NCBI RefSeq assembly: GCF_904846175.1
Contig: NZ_CAJGZM010000004.1
Span: forward strand, 310,001-374,000
Length of the DNA stretch: 64,000 bases
Source of the DNA: Psychrobacter immobilis
GTDB lineage: Bacteria > Pseudomonadota > Gammaproteobacteria > Pseudomonadales > Moraxellaceae
Direction: 5' to 3'
Made by a program: the position numbers and the translations under genes. The notes under the pieces are model-generated. The model saw only the letters and a list, made by a program, of their open reading frames with translations, made no database searches and was not told the origin of the DNA. Shown one piece after another: positions 36,355-45,745 of this stretch. How positions within the stretch are numbered: position 1 is the stretch's first letter; every line of letters begins with the position of its first letter.

Positions 36355-37587
36355 TTATTCTATACCCAGTGCTTGACGCGTTTCTTGCGCGATACGGTAT
36401 TCTTCATCGGTCGGTATTACCCACAGCTCAATACTGCTATCATCGGCTTGGAAACTGCCCTCGTTACCACCGACCAAGCTGGCGTTTTTATCGGCATCTA
36501 CTTTGATGCCAAAATGCGGCATCATCTCTAAAATACGTGTACGCGTGGTCACTGAGTTTTCGCCGATACCACCGGTAAAGACGATACCGGTAAAATTAGG
36601 GAGGGCACAGCTTAAGCTAGCAAGGTATTTGGCGACGCGATAACAGAACATCTCAATCGCAAGTTTAGCGTCTTGATGACCTTCATCAGCTGCTTGCTCA
36701 ATAGTACGTAAGTCATTCGATAAACCCGAGATACCAAGCAGACCGCTTTCGTTATTGAGCATTTTGTCAATTTCTTCTAAGCTCATACCTAGTTGGCGTT
36801 TAAGGTGAATGTGCAAGCTTGGGTCAATATCACCGCTGCGTGTACCCATCATTAGCCCCTCGAGCGGGGTCAAACCCATGCTAGTATCAAGGCTTTTACC
36901 TTCGTAAACAGCGGTCGCTGAGCAGCCATTGCCCAAATGCGCCGTTAACCAACCATGTGGTCCTTTTGCGCTGGTAATTTCGCTGGCGCGTTCTGAGACA
37001 TAAGCATGCGAGGTGCCATGGAAGCCATAACGACGAATTTTGTGTTCTGCATAAAGGGCTTTTGGCAGCGGATAACGGAAGGCAACCGGCGGCATGGTTT
37101 GATGGAACGCGGTATCAAATACCACCACTTGTGGAATCTCAGGATAAATAGCTTGTACCGCTTCGATACCTAGCGCATTGGCCGGGTTATGTAGTGGCGC
37201 GAGCACTTTTAAACGCTTCACTTCTTGCAGCACATGATCATCAACACGCACCGCTTCTGAATATTCACGGCCGCCATGAACGACGCGATGACCGACAGCG
37301 ATAAAGTGATACTGTTCAAGTAACTCAAGGATTTTCTTTAAGGCAAGCTCATGACGACCACCAGCGATGGTGATTTCTAGCTTTTCGCCGTTTAATGTGG
37401 TGTGCTTGATACGAGCGGTATCGAGTCCTAAGTTTTCGGCCAGACCCGTGATACGGGTAACATTGTCTTCGCTAATCAAGGCGTATTTGATAGAAGAGGA
37501 ACCGCAGTTGAGGACTAAAGTGGGGTTAGTCAGGTTTGATGTTCCGGTATTTTTGTCATCAAAAGTTGTGGTTAGGCTGGCGCTCAT
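36355..37587 (-). CDS. ackA: Acetate kinase
   Basis: AckA interconverts acetyl phosphate plus ADP and acetate plus ATP. Signatures in order: N-C-G-S-S-S-I-K-Y near residue 27, H-R-V-V-H-G-G near 100, H-G-T-S-H near 194, L-G-N-G-C-S near 216 and F-T-G-G-I-G-E-N near 340. The 410 residues match the family. AAGGAT lies 6 bases before the ATG. It is the first gene of ackA-pta. About 62 bases upstream on the same strand lies a hairpin with a T run (37649-37675), either a leader attenuator or the end of an upstream small transcript. Confidence 0.95.
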   Translation of the reverse strand: MSASLTTTFDDKNTGTSNLTNPTLVLNCGSSSIKYALISEDNVTRITGLAENLGLDTARIKHTTLNGEKLEITIAGGRHELALKKILELLEQYHFIAVGHRVVHGGREYSEAVRVDDHVLQEVKRLKVLAPLHNPANALGIEAVQAIYPEIPQVVVFDTAFHQTMPPVAFRYPLPKALYAEHKIRRYGFHGTSHAYVSERASEITSAKGPHGWLTAHLGNGCSATAVYEGKSLDTSMGLTPLEGLMMGTRSGDIDPSLHIHLKRQLGMSLEEIDKMLNNESGLLGISGLSNDLRTIEQAADEGHQDAKLAIEMFCYRVAKYLASLSCALPNFTGIVFTGGIGENSVTTRTRILEMMPHFGIKVDADKNASLVGGNEGSFQADDSSIELWVIPTDEEYRIAQETRQALGIE

Positions 37588-37648
37588 ACTCTATCCTTAG
37601 ATTTTATTTTGTAAGTGGTGAATCGTCATCGATTATCACCGGTTGTAT

Positions 37649-37675
37649 AAAAAAAACCAGCCATATCCTTGCTGG
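37649..37675 (-). terminator. Orphan terminator-like hairpin upstream of ackA
   Basis: On the minus strand CCAGC/GCTGG with a 9-base loop is followed by eight T residues. No gene on the minus strand ends here. The stem is short (5-6 bp), so strength is uncertain. Confidence 0.45.
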
Positions 37676-38305
37676 CGTATGCCAAACAGCTGACATATAC
37701 AAACCATGACATCGCTGATTTTTATTGTTCTTTGGCTGAGACTGACTTAAAGTACCTTAAAGATTTACAGCTATCTGTTTTCAGAAATCTGTTATTGCAA
37801 ATTATGGGAAACGCTAACTTTTAGGGTTTTTAAAGGTTAATAAGGCGCAGACTAGCACCTCGTCACAGCCACAAGTGGTAAGTATAATGTACCATATTTT
37901 TATGCTTATACCACGATAACTCTAAGGTTTTAATCTCCCATCTTATGCGCGCTTAATACAAGTGTACACCGAAGACCGTCAGTGTTTATCAGTCATAATG
38001 AGACAGATATAATCTTTATAAAAATTGTAAGTAAATTTGTCTGATTTTATCTGATGGACTTTTATCACTTCTCTATGAGTTATCTATAAAGCCCTTTTAT
38101 TGATAGTTTTAGGTATTTATTTTGATAAATTTATAGATGAAATAAAGGTCGTAGGCGCACAGCTTTAGCGAATAATGCTATGATTAAAAAATTGTCCTAT
38201 TTTCCCTATTGCAGCCTTGCTTTTTGCGCTGGTAGTTATTTTTATTTCGATTCTATCTAAGCCGTTGCAAGTCAAATTATTGCAAGATTAAAGGTTAGTC
38301 ATTCT
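37676..38305. other. Long intergenic region, ackA to lptM
   Basis: This AT-rich stretch separates divergent transcripts. It contains a TATAAT at 38008-38013 (with a poor TTTATC at -35) and TTGATA, 17 bases, TGATAA at 38100-38128 on the plus strand, both possible lptM-lysA promoters. I saw no gene, tRNA or repeat. Confidence 0.5.
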
Positions 38306-38644
38306 ATGTTTACTATACGCCGCACTCCTACTATTAAAAGCGCTGACTTAAGCGCTTTTTCAAGAAATGTTTCAAGTATTAGCGCCAGTCGTCCTGCTAT
38401 TTATAAGCTCATTTTAACTACTCTTGTGCTAGGCTCAGCAGTATTAACCGGCTGCGGGCAAAAAGGCGATTTATATCTAACAGACTCCAGTAGCCAAACG
38501 GTAAAAGGTAATGCGCCTGCACTTGATAGCAGCAGTCATCCGCAAGATGCTGCTTTTGCTAAAATTGATGAAAATCAAAATAATGAGCAAAATGCAGATA
38601 GTTTTCAGCTACCTGAGCCGAGCACCGATCCTAACGACTATTAA
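38306..38644 (+). CDS. lptM: LptM (YifL/LppL) lipoprotein
   Basis: LptM is a small lipoprotein that helps the LptDE lipopolysaccharide translocon mature. The lipobox and start of the mature protein, L-T-G-C-G-Q-K-G-D-L-Y-L, are the hallmark of the family, and the position directly before lysA and dapF is conserved. The signal helix is preceded by an unusual 35-residue polar N-terminus. No internal ATG offers a shorter start, so either the extension is real or a GTG/TTG start is used. The mature part is short, acidic and Gln/Asn-rich. Confidence 0.82.
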   Translation: MFTIRRTPTIKSADLSAFSRNVSSISASRPAIYKLILTTLVLGSAVLTGCGQKGDLYLTDSSSQTVKGNAPALDSSSHPQDAAFAKIDENQNNEQNADSFQLPEPSTDPNDY

Positions 38645-38760
38645 TGGTTGCTTATTAACTATTAAGAGACTAACTATTGTTAGCGTATCCGAGCTGGTAT
38701 TTACCTTTATGCATTAATACCTCTATGCATTAATACATTGATTAAATTAGAGATACTTAT

Positions 38761-40095
38761 ATGAGTCAGTCAGTCACTACCAAAACTGAGCAAGGATTGT
38801 ATGTGCATCCTGAAGCCTTAACCACCCATTTGCCCGCGCTAGATTATCGAGGCGGCGCGTTATATATGGAGCAAGTCAATATTGCTGAGGTGGTCAAACA
38901 CTATGGTACGCCGTGCTATGTCTACTCAAAGCAAGCGATTTTAGACGTTTATCAAGCTTATACGACAAGCTTTGCCAGTCTAAAGCACCAGATTTGTTAT
39001 GCGGTAAAAGCCAACTCCAATTTGGCGGTGCTTGGTATTTTGGCGCAAGCAGGGGCAGGATTTGATATCGTCTCACGCGGTGAGTTGATGCGCGTATTGG
39101 CGGCAGGCGGTGAAGCCTCGCGGGTCGTATTTTCGGGCGTTGGCAAAACCTATAGCGACATCGAATATGCACTTACGCAAGGTATTGGCTGCTTTAACGT
39201 CGAATCGATTAGCGAGCTGACCTTAATCAATGAGGTGGCAACGAAGTTAGACAAACCTGCGCCAATCTCATTACGGGTCAATCCTAATGTCGATGCCAAG
39301 ACCCATCCGTATATCTCAACCGGTCTAAAAGACAATAAGTTTGGTATTGACCATGAAAATGCCGTCGCTGTCTATGAGCAAGCGGCGCAATTATCGCATA
39401 TCGATATCGTCGGTATTGATTGTCATATCGGCTCGCAATTGACGGAAGTTGCGCCATTTGTCGCAGCTTTAGATAAAGTGATTGAGCTGATACATAGTCT
39501 GCGTAATAAAGGCATTGAGCTGCGTCATATCGATTTGGGCGGCGGTCTAGGCGTGCGTTATATCGATGAGACGCCGGTATCTATCGATGAATTTGCGCAA
39601 GCGTTATTACCAAAACTTAGTGAGCTTGGTTTAACGGTATTCTTTGAGCCCGGTCGTAGTATCGTGGCCAATGCTGGTGTGCTATTAACTAAGGTTGATG
39701 TGCTTAAGCCAACCGCGCATAAGAACTTTGCTATTGTTGACGCCGCAATGAACGACTTGATTCGTCCGGCTTTATATCAAGCTGAAATGGCGGTGATTCC
39801 AAGTGTTCTGCCTAACAACGGCATTGATACCGATGGTATGCAGTCGTGGGATATCGTTGGCTCGATTTGTGAAACCGGTGACTTTTTAGCAAAAGACCGC
39901 TTATTATCGCTCGCGACAGGCGATATCTTGGCAATAACGGGTGCAGGCGCGTACGGCTTTACCATGAGTAGCAACTACAATTCGCGCGGTCGTGCCAGCG
40001 AGGTGATGGTAGCTGATGATCATCATCAACTGATTCGTAAACGCGAAACGCTTGAAGCGTTATATGCTGATGAGATGTTGTGGCAGGATAAATAG
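38761..40095 (+). CDS. lysA: Diaminopimelate decarboxylase
   Basis: LysA decarboxylates meso-diaminopimelate to lysine, the last step of the pathway. It is a fold-III PLP enzyme with the cofactor lysine at K83 in Y-A-V-K-A-N-S-N. G-A-G-F-D-I-V-S-R-G-E-L near residue 98, D-C-H-I-G-S-Q near 219, G-G-G-L-G near 260 and the C-E-T-G-D-F motif near 372 follow in order. Length 444. It lies in lptM-lysA-dapF-xerC, a standard gammaproteobacterial order. A terminator at 40161 suggests dapF may be expressed separately. Confidence 0.95.
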   Translation: MSQSVTTKTEQGLYVHPEALTTHLPALDYRGGALYMEQVNIAEVVKHYGTPCYVYSKQAILDVYQAYTTSFASLKHQICYAVKANSNLAVLGILAQAGAGFDIVSRGELMRVLAAGGEASRVVFSGVGKTYSDIEYALTQGIGCFNVESISELTLINEVATKLDKPAPISLRVNPNVDAKTHPYISTGLKDNKFGIDHENAVAVYEQAAQLSHIDIVGIDCHIGSQLTEVAPFVAALDKVIELIHSLRNKGIELRHIDLGGGLGVRYIDETPVSIDEFAQALLPKLSELGLTVFFEPGRSIVANAGVLLTKVDVLKPTAHKNFAIVDAAMNDLIRPALYQAEMAVIPSVLPNNGIDTDGMQSWDIVGSICETGDFLAKDRLLSLATGDILAITGAGAYGFTMSSNYNSRGRASEVMVADDHHQLIRKRETLEALYADEMLWQDK

Positions 40096-40160
40096 CTTAT
40101 TAATAACGCCGCGATGTTTAATAATTGAAGTTTTACGATTAAAATTCGATGATTAAAATG

Positions 40161-40190
40161 ACCCATTGTTATAACGACAATGGGTTTTTT
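40161..40190 (+). terminator. Terminator of lysA
   Basis: A 9-bp stem ACCCATTGT/ACAATGGGT with a 7-base loop and a T run lies about 65 bases after the lysA stop. Confidence 0.85.
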
Positions 40191-40353
40191 ATTGCCTGCC
40201 TTAATTAAAAGTCTATTGAGAGACATAATTTGACGGTATAAGGCTTATTTAGCATAAGGTTAACTTAGCGTTTGATAGCGGGGATAATTATGATTGTATC
40301 TGACAGCGTGCTAATATAAGGCATACATAAAAATAGGATAGGATAACAAGGAT

Positions 40354-41241
40354 ATGCTAATAGAATTTACAAAAATGCATGGGCTGGGTAATGATTTTAT
40401 GGTCATCGATTTGGTGACTCAGCGCTTAGAGTTAACCAAGGATTTTGTACAACTGTTAGGCGATCGTCATTTGGGCATTGGCTTTGACCAATTGCTTGTT
40501 GTTGAGCCGCCGATGCGTCCGGATGTTGATTTTAGTTATCGCATTTTTAATACCGATGGTATGGAAGTGGAGCAATGCGGCAATGGCGCGCGCTGCTTTG
40601 CTCGTTTTGTGCAAGCACGTAAGCTATCATTTAAGCAACGCCTGCGTGTCGAGACGGCAAGCGGGATTATTTCGCTGACGACAGATCGCTATGGTTGGGT
40701 CGAAGTCGATATGGGTAAGCCAAAATTCGAGCCAAGCGAGATTCCCTTTACCCCAAAAGCGACGACCAAGATTCAAAACGCCTATCATTTAGACGTTAAT
40801 GGTACGCCAGTGCAGCTGTATGTTGCCAATATGGGTAATCCGCATGCGGTTATCAAAGTGGATAGCGTACTCGATGCCGACGTCGAAAAACTGGGCAAAG
40901 CCATCGAATCACATCCTGCCTTTCCGGAGCGCGTCAATGTTGGCTTTATGCAGGTAATGAATCAGCGTCATATTCGCCTGCGTGTCTATGAGCGCGGTGT
41001 CGGTGAGACCCAAGCTTGTGGTACGGGTGCTTGTGCAGCCGTGGCAGTTGGTATTCGTGAAGGTTGGCTCGACGAAGGCGAAGACGTACGCGCGCAGCTT
41101 TATGGCGGCAGCATGGTGATTAAATGGCAGCCGGGTTATTCTGTGATGATGACTGGTCCAACCGCATTTGTTTACGAAGGCGTCTTTAGCCCAGATGGTC
41201 TGATGGCGCAAGCGGGTATCAAGCCCACTCCAGAAGGTTAA
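40354..41241 (+). CDS. dapF: Diaminopimelate epimerase
   Basis: DapF converts LL- to meso-diaminopimelate, the substrate of LysA and of peptidoglycan synthesis. The cofactor-free two-cysteine mechanism is supported by Cys75 in E-Q-C-G-N-G-A-R and the second cysteine in Q-A-C-G-T-G-A near residue 227. The N-terminus F-T-K-M-H-G-L-G-N-D-F is diagnostic. The 295 residues are slightly above the usual 274-280. xerC follows after 57 bases. The DUF484 gene often found between dapF and xerC is absent. Confidence 0.95.
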   Translation: MLIEFTKMHGLGNDFMVIDLVTQRLELTKDFVQLLGDRHLGIGFDQLLVVEPPMRPDVDFSYRIFNTDGMEVEQCGNGARCFARFVQARKLSFKQRLRVETASGIISLTTDRYGWVEVDMGKPKFEPSEIPFTPKATTKIQNAYHLDVNGTPVQLYVANMGNPHAVIKVDSVLDADVEKLGKAIESHPAFPERVNVGFMQVMNQRHIRLRVYERGVGETQACGTGACAAVAVGIREGWLDEGEDVRAQLYGGSMVIKWQPGYSVMMTGPTAFVYEGVFSPDGLMAQAGIKPTPEG

Positions 41242-41298
41242 TGGACAATAGTTAATGAACAATGACAAGCGGTGAATATCAGCCGCTAGGTAAATGCT

Positions 41299-42336
41299 AT
41301 GTTCAGTAAAAACTCTCAGATGACAGAGCCTAACTCGGATTCCAAGTCAAAATCATGGTTATCGGTAGAGTTGGCTAAAACCATCGAAGCCGATAGCGCG
41401 CTACGTGAATTGTTAGCACCAGTGCATCGCTGGCTAAATATGATGTCGGTGCGTAATCATTCACCGCACACATTAACGGCTTATTTTGCGGGCTTAAATC
41501 AATTGGCGCTGTTTTTACGCGGTAAACGCTTGACGTGGACGCGCTGTGACAAGCGGCAGTTAGCCCAGCATATCAGCCAGCGCCTCGATGAAGACAAGCT
41601 TGCACTTGCCAGCGTCCAGCAAGAGCTGTCCGCTATTCGCCACTTTTATGGTTGGCTGATAGAAGAGGGTTTGGCACGTATCAATCCAACCACTGGCTAT
41701 CAGCTTAAGCGCAGCCCTAGACCCCTGCCGTCTATCGCTGATGTGGATTTATTGACGCAACTGCTTGAGCAAGAGATTCCTGATACGCCCGAGCAGGCGC
41801 GCTTATGGTTACGTGATAAGGCGATGTTTGAATTGCTTTATAGCAGTGGCTTACGTGTCGGCGAGCTGGTTGCGCTTGATATGGCAGATATAGATTTGTC
41901 AGATTTGCGCGTGCGCGTGACTGGTAAAGGCAACAAAACGCGCTTAGTGCCATTAGGTGCGAAAGCAGCAGAGGCGGTTCGTCGTTATGTACCGCACCGA
42001 AATCTGTGGGTAGAGCAGATGGATAGCGCCTTATTTATCAGTGAGAAATTAGGCACACGCTTATCAACACGGGCAGTGCAGCAACGTCTAAAAGTTGCGG
42101 CTACGCGTGCGGGTATTGCGCAAAATATGTATCCGCATTTATTGCGTCATTGTTTTGCCTCGCACATGTTATCCGGCAGTGGGGATTTGCGCGCGGTACA
42201 AGAAATGCTTGGGCACAGTGATATCAGCACCACGCAGATTTATACCCATGTTGATTTTGCTAAATTGACCCAAGTCTATGACCGCGCCCATCCTCGTGCG
42301 ACTCACGCACCTAAAGATAGCAATCCAACCACTTAA
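41299..42336 (+). CDS. xerC: Tyrosine recombinase XerC
   Basis: XerC, with XerD, resolves chromosome dimers at dif. The N-terminal SAM-like core-binding domain (about 35-130) is followed by the catalytic domain. That domain carries G-L-R-V-G-E-L (Arg near 190), H-L-L-R-H-C-F-A (His and Arg near 280), L-G-H-S near 305 and the nucleophile in Q-I-Y-T-H-V near 315. At 345 residues it has a 30-residue N-terminal extension compared with E. coli XerC (298). Position after dapF is the conserved place of xerC, which supports this name over xerD. Confidence 0.92.
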   Translation: MFSKNSQMTEPNSDSKSKSWLSVELAKTIEADSALRELLAPVHRWLNMMSVRNHSPHTLTAYFAGLNQLALFLRGKRLTWTRCDKRQLAQHISQRLDEDKLALASVQQELSAIRHFYGWLIEEGLARINPTTGYQLKRSPRPLPSIADVDLLTQLLEQEIPDTPEQARLWLRDKAMFELLYSSGLRVGELVALDMADIDLSDLRVRVTGKGNKTRLVPLGAKAAEAVRRYVPHRNLWVEQMDSALFISEKLGTRLSTRAVQQRLKVAATRAGIAQNMYPHLLRHCFASHMLSGSGDLRAVQEMLGHSDISTTQIYTHVDFAKLTQVYDRAHPRATHAPKDSNPTT

Positions 42337-42395
42337 TCTCATAAAATGACTTTCTAAAAATGTTTTCTAAAAATTCATCTTGCTAGAAAACTGCC

Positions 42396-43292
42396 TTATG
42401 CCAAACGATGACAGTCAAAAATAGGCATTTTTTGTCGCCCTTGCTGTTGTGCCTGTTTATCTAAGATTGCCAATACCAAAGCATAGTTTTTATGAACTTT
42501 ATTAGTAGTGTCTTTTAATTGACTATCATCATAGCTGTTGATAATCGTGCCGTCGTAAGCAGTGATAGTCGCATGTCCCCATGTCTGACGGCTACTGCCA
42601 TCCTTATAAGCATGTTCACCACCTTGAGCTGCACCAATCACCATACATTGGCTGTCTAACGCCCGCGCGCGTAGCAACAGCGACCAGTGTGCTTGTCCTG
42701 TCAGATAGGTAAAGGCGGACGGTGCACTTAATAATTCTGCACCTGCTTGCCGTAAACGCTGTGCCAATGCTGGAAAGCGTAAATCAAAGCAAACCATCAT
42801 ACCGAGTTGATAAACCGCATCATTTGCTTCTAATGTTGCAACGACTGTTTGCGTACCAGGCTCAAAGGTCGCCGCTTCATTATAACTTCCTTGCTTATCG
42901 GCAACAGTCGCGGTAAACAGGTGTATCTTATCGTAGCGCGCAACACGCATACCGTCGGGTGCAAATAGTTGACTGACTTGACGCAGCCTGCCATCGGGTA
43001 CGATGACGCCATCAGGGCGGTAAAGGCAGGGCAGCGAGCCTGCTAATAGATAAATACCAGAAGCACGCGCATACTCTGCCATCGTTTTGGACAGCTCATC
43101 AAAACGCTCTGCAGTGGCAAACTGTCGACCCATGCTACAGTAGTTTTCTGGTAAAACGACTAGCTGAGCACCTTGCTTGCTTGCATCAATAATGGCGGCT
43201 TTTATATCTGCTAAATTGTCTTCGATATTTTGCTGGCTATTCATTTGCACAGCAGCAACGGTCAGGTGCGCGTTATTTCTTATTTCATTCAT
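42396..43292 (-). CDS. Nitrilase-superfamily carbon-nitrogen hydrolase
   Basis: A C-N hydrolase with the Glu-Lys-Cys triad: Glu in V-L-P-E-N-Y near residue 50, Lys in Y-D-K-I-H-L-F near 124 and Cys in M-M-V-C-F-D-L-R-F-P near 168. It has 298 residues and no signal peptide. This resembles Nit1/Nit2-type enzymes that deaminate deaminated glutathione or omega-amides, a family inference. It is convergent with xerC and divergent from rpoN. Confidence 0.87.
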   Translation of the reverse strand: MNEIRNNAHLTVAAVQMNSQQNIEDNLADIKAAIIDASKQGAQLVVLPENYCSMGRQFATAERFDELSKTMAEYARASGIYLLAGSLPCLYRPDGVIVPDGRLRQVSQLFAPDGMRVARYDKIHLFTATVADKQGSYNEAATFEPGTQTVVATLEANDAVYQLGMMVCFDLRFPALAQRLRQAGAELLSAPSAFTYLTGQAHWSLLLRARALDSQCMVIGAAQGGEHAYKDGSSRQTWGHATITAYDGTIINSYDDSQLKDTTNKVHKNYALVLAILDKQAQQQGRQKMPIFDCHRLA

Positions 43293-43604
43293 AGTGTTGT
43301 TCTCAATTTTTAAGCTTTATAAGGCTTGCCTCTTATTTATTATTTTGCTTCACAGCTTTGAGGCGTTATTTAGCCGCGCAGCACCTATACAGAAATATGC
43401 ATATCTTCATAAGTTGAGCAAGAGGGGAGAAATAGCTTATCTGAACAGAGTATAAATTATCATAGCAACATTGTAGCAAAAAATGCTATCGTCATGACCT
43501 GATAGCTTAAAGCGCTTTTTAATAATTATAAATGTTAATAAGCTCAGGCTTTAACCAGCATAATATATAGAATCTCACCACGATCGGAGTGTAATAAGTC
43601 ACCC
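43293..43604. other. Intergenic region before rpoN
   Basis: This 312-base gap holds the divergent promoters of the hydrolase and rpoN. A CGGAG near 43583 lies about 17 bases from the rpoN ATG, too far for an ideal ribosome site. Nothing else stands out. Confidence 0.5.
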
Positions 43605-45296
43605 ATGAGTATGTCGTTTGGATTGGCGACCACGCTAAGTACCTCGCAAAAACTGACCCCGCAAATGCAGCAAGCTATTAAATTGTTGCAGCTCTCTAGT
43701 CTTGAGCTTGCGCAGGAGGTTCAGGCGAAGCTCGATAGCAATCCATTGCTTGAACGTATCGAAGATGATGACGATGAGTATGACAGTCATAAAGATGAGA
43801 CATTTGATGAGTTTGGCGAATCATTAACGCTAGATAATTGGAACCAAAACACTAGCATCGACTCGTTTTCTAGCGCTTCTACCAACGCTTCTGATAATGG
43901 TTTTGACTATGACCATAATAACAGTGATGAAGTTAGCAGCGACAGTTTTGATAAATTACAGCAAGCCAGTTTTGATGGTGATGCGATAGACAACTATGCG
44001 CTTGATGGCGACGATTATAGTGGTTTTGAAAATAGTAACTATGCCTCTGCGGCGACCAGCGCTGGCAGTCACACAGGCGATGCAGACTTTGATAGTTATC
44101 AAGGCAGTACTAGCGCGAGAATTCAAGACCATGTACGCTGGCAGCTGAATTTCAAACATCTTTCCGAAACAGATACGCTCATTGCTGAATACTTGATGGA
44201 CTCTATGGATGACATGGGCTTTATACGCCTTGATATCGATGAGTTATTACAAAGCCTTGATACCATGGCAAGCTTTTACCAATGGGACGAGCGCGTTGAG
44301 CATGATGAGGTCATGGCGGTACTGCGCATTATCCAATCGTGTGACCCGCTTGGTGTTGGCGCGCGCACTCTCAATGAATGCTTGGCGCTTCAATTATGTA
44401 AGCTTGATACGAATACAAAGTATCTTAAAGAAGCGCAAGCTTTATTATCTGCTAGTGAGCATCTCGTCAGTAATAATATCAAAGCATTAACTGAGCTGAC
44501 GGGACTCGCGCCTGAGTACATTACACCCGCTCTTACTCTATTACGTACTTTGAACCCGTCACCTGGCTTGTTATTCCAAAGCAGTCAGCCTGATTATATG
44601 CAGCCATCAGAAAGCTACGATATTCCTGATGTGTTGGTTACCCCTATTCGCCGTCACAATAGCAATAACACTACCAATAATAAAAATGGAAACGATACTA
44701 CTGCGCAGGTAGATGGCTGGCAAGTGCGCCTCAATCCTGAAACCTTGCCCAAGCTAAGGGTCAATCAAGAGTATGCCAATTTAGTCAAACGCGGTGATGA
44801 CAGCCCTGATAATCAATATCTGCGTGAAAACCTCACCGACGCGCGCTTGTTTATTCGTAGTATCGAAGAGCGCAATCAAAACCTATTAAAAGTTGCAACC
44901 AGTATCGTGCGCTACCAGCAAGATTTTTTGCAATATGGCGCAACCGCTATGCAACCCCTTATTCTAAAAGCCATTGCCGAAGAAGTGGATTTGCACGAAT
45001 CGACCGTCTCGCGCCTGACCACTAGCAAAACCATCTTGACGCCACAAGGGTTATTTTCCCTCAAGCATTTCTTCTCATCTCATGTTAGCAGTAGCGACGG
45101 TGATATCTCCTCAACTGCTATCAGCGCCATGATTAGACAGCTCATCGCTGATGAAGACCCAAAAAAACCGCTTTCTGACAGTCGCATAAAAGATATTCTA
45201 TTGGCAGAAGGTATCGATATTGCTAGACGAACGGTGGCTAAATACCGTGAAGCCATGAATATTGGCTCCTCCACTCAGCGCAAACAAAAGTATTAA
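43605..45296 (+). CDS. rpoN: RNA polymerase sigma-54 factor
   Basis: RpoN directs enhancer-dependent transcription. The Gln/Leu-rich activator-binding region I (about 1-50: T-P-Q-M-Q-Q-A-I-K-L-L-Q) is intact. A core-binding domain follows, then the C-terminal DNA-binding domain with the RpoN box A-R-R-T-V-A-K-Y-R near residue 545. At 563 residues it is clearly longer than the common 475-500. The acidic region II (about 50-175) is expanded into an Asp/Ser/Asn-rich low-complexity stretch, and an Asn/Thr insert lies near 350-365. hpf follows, as in many proteobacteria. Confidence 0.94.
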   Translation: MSMSFGLATTLSTSQKLTPQMQQAIKLLQLSSLELAQEVQAKLDSNPLLERIEDDDDEYDSHKDETFDEFGESLTLDNWNQNTSIDSFSSASTNASDNGFDYDHNNSDEVSSDSFDKLQQASFDGDAIDNYALDGDDYSGFENSNYASAATSAGSHTGDADFDSYQGSTSARIQDHVRWQLNFKHLSETDTLIAEYLMDSMDDMGFIRLDIDELLQSLDTMASFYQWDERVEHDEVMAVLRIIQSCDPLGVGARTLNECLALQLCKLDTNTKYLKEAQALLSASEHLVSNNIKALTELTGLAPEYITPALTLLRTLNPSPGLLFQSSQPDYMQPSESYDIPDVLVTPIRRHNSNNTTNNKNGNDTTAQVDGWQVRLNPETLPKLRVNQEYANLVKRGDDSPDNQYLRENLTDARLFIRSIEERNQNLLKVATSIVRYQQDFLQYGATAMQPLILKAIAEEVDLHESTVSRLTTSKTILTPQGLFSLKHFFSSHVSSSDGDISSTAISAMIRQLIADEDPKKPLSDSRIKDILLAEGIDIARRTVAKYREAMNIGSSTQRKQKY

Positions 45297-45745
45297 TTGT
45301 TGCGATTCAATGGCTTATAAATAGCGAGCTACTGTGATTAAAGTATTTTCAAATGAAATAAAAAATAAAATTTTTTGATTATATAGAAACATAAAAGAAA
45401 CATCAGTTATTATTACATTTGGTTACATTTTAATGTCTTGCTACTATTCGCTTTTCATGACAAATTAGAGTCATACCAACAACGAAGACCAAGTATCGGT
45501 TTGGCTTATTTATATAAATTATTAATCATCAAATATGATAAAAATACATTTTTATTTTAATAAAGGAGTAGAGGAATAAAGGCATTAGTCACTAAAAAAT
45601 TAAAAGCTAAAAATTAAAAGCTAAGCCATCTGAGATAAAAAATATACTAGGTAAATGTTTGGTAAGGCAGGGTGATAAAAGCAGCAATGCTGGCTCATCT
45701 GTTGATTGTAAGTAAAAATATAAGCAATAATAAAAGGACAATAAT
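45297..45745. other. Intergenic region rpoN-hpf with a small tandem repeat
   Basis: This AT-rich 449-base gap contains two perfect copies of AAAAATTAAAAGCT (45595-45622). An AAAGGAG at about 45562 has no sensible reading frame after it. No terminator or clear promoter was found. Confidence 0.55.
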
